Position numbers and translations under genes: made by a program
Notes under the pieces: model-generated
Databases searched by the model: none
What the model was told of the DNA's origin: nothing
Seen by the model: the letters and a program-made list of their open reading frames with translations, nothing else
Shown here: positions 12,757 to 14,767 of the stretch, piece by piece
Numbering within the stretch: position 1 is the first letter of the stretch
Layout of the letters: each line of letters opens with the position of its first letter
Assembly: GCA_964471535.1 (NCBI GenBank)
Contig: CAYYHA010000085.1
Coordinates: forward strand, 1-14,767
DNA: 14,767 nt
Direction: 5' to 3'
From: CAYYHA01 sp964471535
GTDB lineage: Bacteria; Myxococcota; Myxococcia; SLRQ01

Positions 12757-13607
12757 GTGTAGCTCCGGACGGTGGTGACCACGCCACCCAAGTAGGCGCT
12801 GCCAAAGAGATTGAGATGGTTGAGCTGGTGGTACAGGTTCAGCAGGTCCACACGCGTCTCGGCGCCTGGGGGTAGGGGCCACGCCTCCTCATAGCCGCGA
12901 TAGAAGGCATCCGGAAGCCTTCCAAACATCTTCGTCATCGCGAGATCCGTCTCGCGCAGGCCGTAGTGGGCGGCGGGATCGACCAGGCACCCGAGGCCAC
13001 CGTGTCCGGCGTACACGTTCCCGCTCCACAGATCCCCATGGACGAGCGCCGGCGCTTCGCCAGAGGGCAGGAGCTCGGGGAGGCGTGCGATGAGCGCTTC
13101 GAGGTCGCGGACGAGGGGGCCATCGAGGAGGCCGCGATCCCGCGCGAGGCGCAGCTGGTGGCGCAGGCGGTGTTCGGCGAAGAAGGTGATGCCGTCCTCG
13201 GTCCACGGGTTGGGCTGCGGCGTGGCGCCGATGTAGTTGTCGGCGTGGAAGCCGAAGCGGGGCGCGGTCCTCTGGTGCATCGCGGCGAGCGCCCGGCCCA
13301 AGGCCGCCCAACCCTCGCGGTCGAGCTGGCCCGGAGGGAGGTACTCCAGGACGAGCAGCGTCTCATCGGCGTAGAGGGGCTCGGGCACCTTCGGTGCCCC
13401 GGGCGTCTCGGCGATCTCCCGGAGGCCCCGCGCCTCCTCGACGAAGAGCCCGGGCGGCGCGTCGGCGCGCCACTTCGCGAAGACCGACCGGCCGTCCTGC
13501 AGGCGGACATGGAAGGCCTGGGCGATGCACCCGCCCGAGACCCCGTCCATCCGGGCCACCGGCACGCCCATCGCCCGGCCGATGCGCTTTCGCAGGGCCT
13601 CATCCAA
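12753..13607 (-). CDS. Fructosamine-3-kinase family protein (probable ribulosamine/erythrulosamine kinase)
   Basis: The 284-residue protein belongs to the FN3K family. It has a GGCIAQAFHV glycine loop (25-34), Lys45 in FAKW for ATP, LGRALAAMH (103-111), FGFHADNYIG (118-127), and the catalytic LVHGDLWSGNV (188-198, Asp192 and Asn197). LVDP follows with metal-binding Asp210, then HYGLRETDLAMT. Family members phosphorylate O3 of ketosamines on glycated proteins, making the adduct unstable so that the amine is freed. Many bacterial members prefer ribulosamines and erythrulosamines. The start is TTG at 13607 with a GGGAG seven bases upstream. It overlaps the phosphatase gene by eight bases, and upstream in-frame sequence is only the phosphatase 3' end in another frame. 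The neighbouring LMW phosphatase supports the deglycation role. Confidence 0.92.
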   Translation of the reverse strand: MDEALRKRIGRAMGVPVARMDGVSGGCIAQAFHVRLQDGRSVFAKWRADAPPGLFVEEARGLREIAETPGAPKVPEPLYADETLLVLEYLPPGQLDREGWAALGRALAAMHQRTAPRFGFHADNYIGATPQPNPWTEDGITFFAEHRLRHQLRLARDRGLLDGPLVRDLEALIARLPELLPSGEAPALVHGDLWSGNVYAGHGGLGCLVDPAAHYGLRETDLAMTKMFGRLPDAFYRGYEEAWPLPPGAETRVDLLNLYHQLNHLNLFGSAYLGGVVTTVRSYT

Positions 13608-14085
13608 GGCGCTGCTCCCAGCTGCCGTCGAGGAGGGCATCGAGGAGGGCCTCGCAGGTACGGTCGACGATCTCGTACACGGTCTCGAAGCCCGCCTCAC
13701 CCCCGTAGTAGGGGTCGGGCACCCCCTCGGCCTCGCCGCCCTCGGGATCGAAGCGGCGGAAGGGCACGATGTGCCGCCTGCGGTGGGGCGGGGCGCCGGC
13801 GAGGAGCTCCCGGTGTCGCTCCGGGTCCATGCTCAAGATGAGATCGAAGTCGTAGTCGGTCTCGCGGAAGCGCTGGGCCACGGTCTCGCCGGTGACGCCA
13901 TGCCGCGCTGCAGTGCGTTGCATCCGTGCATCCATGGGCTCGCCCACGTGCCAGGCGCCGGTGCCGCGGCTCTCGATGGCGAGGCGGCCTGAGACGCCCC
14001 GGGCCGCCGCCTTGTGTCGCAGCACCACCTCGGCGAGGGGCGAGCGGCAGATGTTGCCCAGGCATACGAAGACCACGCGGACCAT
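13600..14085 (-). CDS. Low-molecular-weight protein-tyrosine-phosphatase family (possible ribulosamine-5-phosphatase)
   Basis: The 161-residue protein has the LMW-PTP P-loop CLGNICRSP (8-16, nucleophile Cys8, Arg14) and the general-acid loop DPYYGG (124-129, Asp124). Length is standard. The family removes phosphate from tyrosine. Some members, including human LMW-PTP-A, are known to act on protein-bound ribulosamine 5-phosphate, the step before FN3K-type phosphorylation. The overlap with an FN3K-family gene makes the sugar-phosphate role plausible here, but this is inference; exopolysaccharide tyrosine-kinase partners are not visible. AGGAGG at 14089-14094 lies three bases before the ATG at 14085, the clearest ribosome-binding site in this cluster, marking it as an independent translation start 59 bases after the BKACE gene. 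Confidence 0.93.
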   Translation of the reverse strand: MVRVVFVCLGNICRSPLAEVVLRHKAAARGVSGRLAIESRGTGAWHVGEPMDARMQRTAARHGVTGETVAQRFRETDYDFDLILSMDPERHRELLAGAPPHRRRHIVPFRRFDPEGGEAEGVPDPYYGGEAGFETVYEIVDRTCEALLDALLDGSWEQRLG

Positions 14086-14103
14086 GGACCTCCTCTAGCA
14101 GTG

Positions 14104-14126
14104 AGGGCCCGCCCCTTGAAGGCCCT
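14104..14126 (-). other. Weak hairpin between the BKACE and phosphatase genes
   Basis: AGGGCC (14104-14109) and GGCCCT (14121-14126) are complementary around an 11-base loop in the 59-base gap. There is no T-run on the minus strand, so read-through into the phosphatase operon remains likely. Confidence 0.25.
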
Positions 14127-14144
14127 GCCCTCGTTCGGCCCGCC

Positions 14145-14767
14145 TCATGCGGCAGGCGGTGGCCGGAGACCGAGGATCTCCCGCGCCTCGGCGGGCGAGG
14201 CGACGCTGCGCCCCGCCTCGCGCGCCACCTGGGCGAGCGCCTCGATGAGCGGGCCGTTGCTCTCTGCCTTCTCGCCGCTGGGGAGGTAGAAGGTGTCCTC
14301 GAGGCCGGTGCGCAGGTCTCCACCGAGGCGTGCCGCCTCGCGGTGCAGGTCCCAGACCTCGGTGCGGCCGATGGCGATCACCTGCCAGTGCGTCCCCGGT
14401 ACCATCTCTTCCTTCAGCAGCGGCAGCCAGGCGGGTTTGGCGGGCATGCCCGAGGCGACGCCCATGACCAGTGAGACGTGGGGGGGGTCGGGGACCAAGC
14501 CGCGGCGCACGAAAAGGGCGACGCTGCGCAGGATGCCGGTGTCGAAGCACTCGCACTCGGGGACGATTTCGAGGCGCTTCATCACCTCCACGAAGCGCTC
14601 GATCTTCTCCACCGGGTTGTCGAAGAGCATCGGTGGCCAGGCCCACTCGCCGTTCCGGCGCAGCTTCAGGTAGTTGAGCGACCCGGCGTTGAGCGCCGCC
14701 ATCTCCGGTCGCACCGCCTCGAGGCAGGCGACCGGTCCGCTGATATCCGAGCCCACCACGCCGGTGG
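14145..14767 (-). CDS. BKACE (beta-keto acid cleavage enzyme, DUF849) family protein, 5' part outside window
   Basis: The frame is open from the right edge to TGA at 14145-14147, giving about 207 C-terminal codons; family members have roughly 270-310 residues, so the N-terminus and start are missing. Recognisable stretches are RPEMAALNAGSLNY, CECFDTG, VMGVASGMPAKP, GTHWQVIAIGR, and RTGLEDTFYLPSGEKAESN. BKACE enzymes are zinc-dependent and condense a beta-keto acid with acetyl-CoA, yielding acetoacetate and a new CoA ester. The Glu-Asp of GLED and the Arg three residues before it are kept. The His I expect in the preceding GGH-x-R motif is Asp here (GGDLR). The zinc-binding HxH of the family would lie in the missing part. 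Substrate cannot be told. Confidence 0.85.
   Translation of the reverse strand, partial: TGVVGSDISGPVACLEAVRPEMAALNAGSLNYLKLRRNGEWAWPPMLFDNPVEKIERFVEVMKRLEIVPECECFDTGILRSVALFVRRGLVPDPPHVSLVMGVASGMPAKPAWLPLLKEEMVPGTHWQVIAIGRTEVWDLHREAARLGGDLRTGLEDTFYLPSGEKAESNGPLIEALAQVAREAGRSVASPAEAREILGLRPPPAA

Noticed and set aside
12757..13700. Upstream extensions of the PP2C (to 12882) and FN3K-family (to 13700) proteins
   Set aside because: Each extension lies in another frame of the preceding well-supported gene; GTG at 12756 and TTG at 13607 fit domain starts and coupling overlaps.
1..14767. CRISPR array, insertion sequence, phage or toxin-antitoxin genes
   Set aside because: No regularly spaced repeats, transposase or integrase motifs, tRNA-like cloverleaf or terminal inverted repeats were seen; all strong frames have housekeeping, transport or metabolic families.

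Overview
The window is very GC-rich (around 70% by eye) and almost fully coding, with short or overlapping gene junctions. A secreted protein ending in a MYXO-CTERM-like tail (Gly-Cys, hydrophobic stretch, basic end) and a good sigma-54 -24/-12 element suggest a myxobacterium or relative (Myxococcota, former Deltaproteobacteria). No tRNA, rRNA, insertion sequence, integrase or CRISPR array is visible.

Region 1 (1-4934, minus strand) is a tightly coupled operon. Reading leftwards, it encodes a TetR regulator, a sphingosine-1-phosphate-lyase-type PLP enzyme, a TauE/SafE-type permease, a DUF819 membrane protein, and the N-terminal part of a C45-type (acyltransferase/amidohydrolase) exported protein cut by the left edge. 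Every junction overlaps by 1 or 4 nt. An AT-rich operator/promoter sits directly against the TetR start codon. I read this as a regulated module for cleaving and transporting sphingoid or sulfonosphingoid lipids or their products.

Region 2 (5113-7826, plus strand) is divergent from it. It encodes an unrecognised large lipoprotein and, overlapping by 4 nt, a FadL/OmpP1-family outer-membrane channel for hydrophobic molecules. Its position beside the lipid-cleavage operon suggests shared substrates.

Region 3 (7848-9985, plus strand) pairs pseudouridine-5'-phosphate glycosidase (PsuG) with an RNase D-type exonuclease through a GTGA overlap. RNA trimming and modified-nucleotide salvage are thus in one transcript.

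Region 4 (9968-11765) holds the MYXO-CTERM-like surface protein on the minus strand behind a candidate sigma-54 promoter. A 453-bp divergent regulatory region follows, with a candidate sigma-70 promoter and several inverted repeats. A small four-cysteine protein gene on the plus strand comes next, with a strong intrinsic terminator.

Region 5 (11905-14767, minus strand) encodes, in transcription order, a BKACE (DUF849) enzyme cut by the right edge, a low-molecular-weight phosphatase, a fructosamine-3-kinase-family enzyme and a PP2C-type phosphatase. The last three overlap and look like a protein-deglycation unit joined to a Ser/Thr phosphatase.
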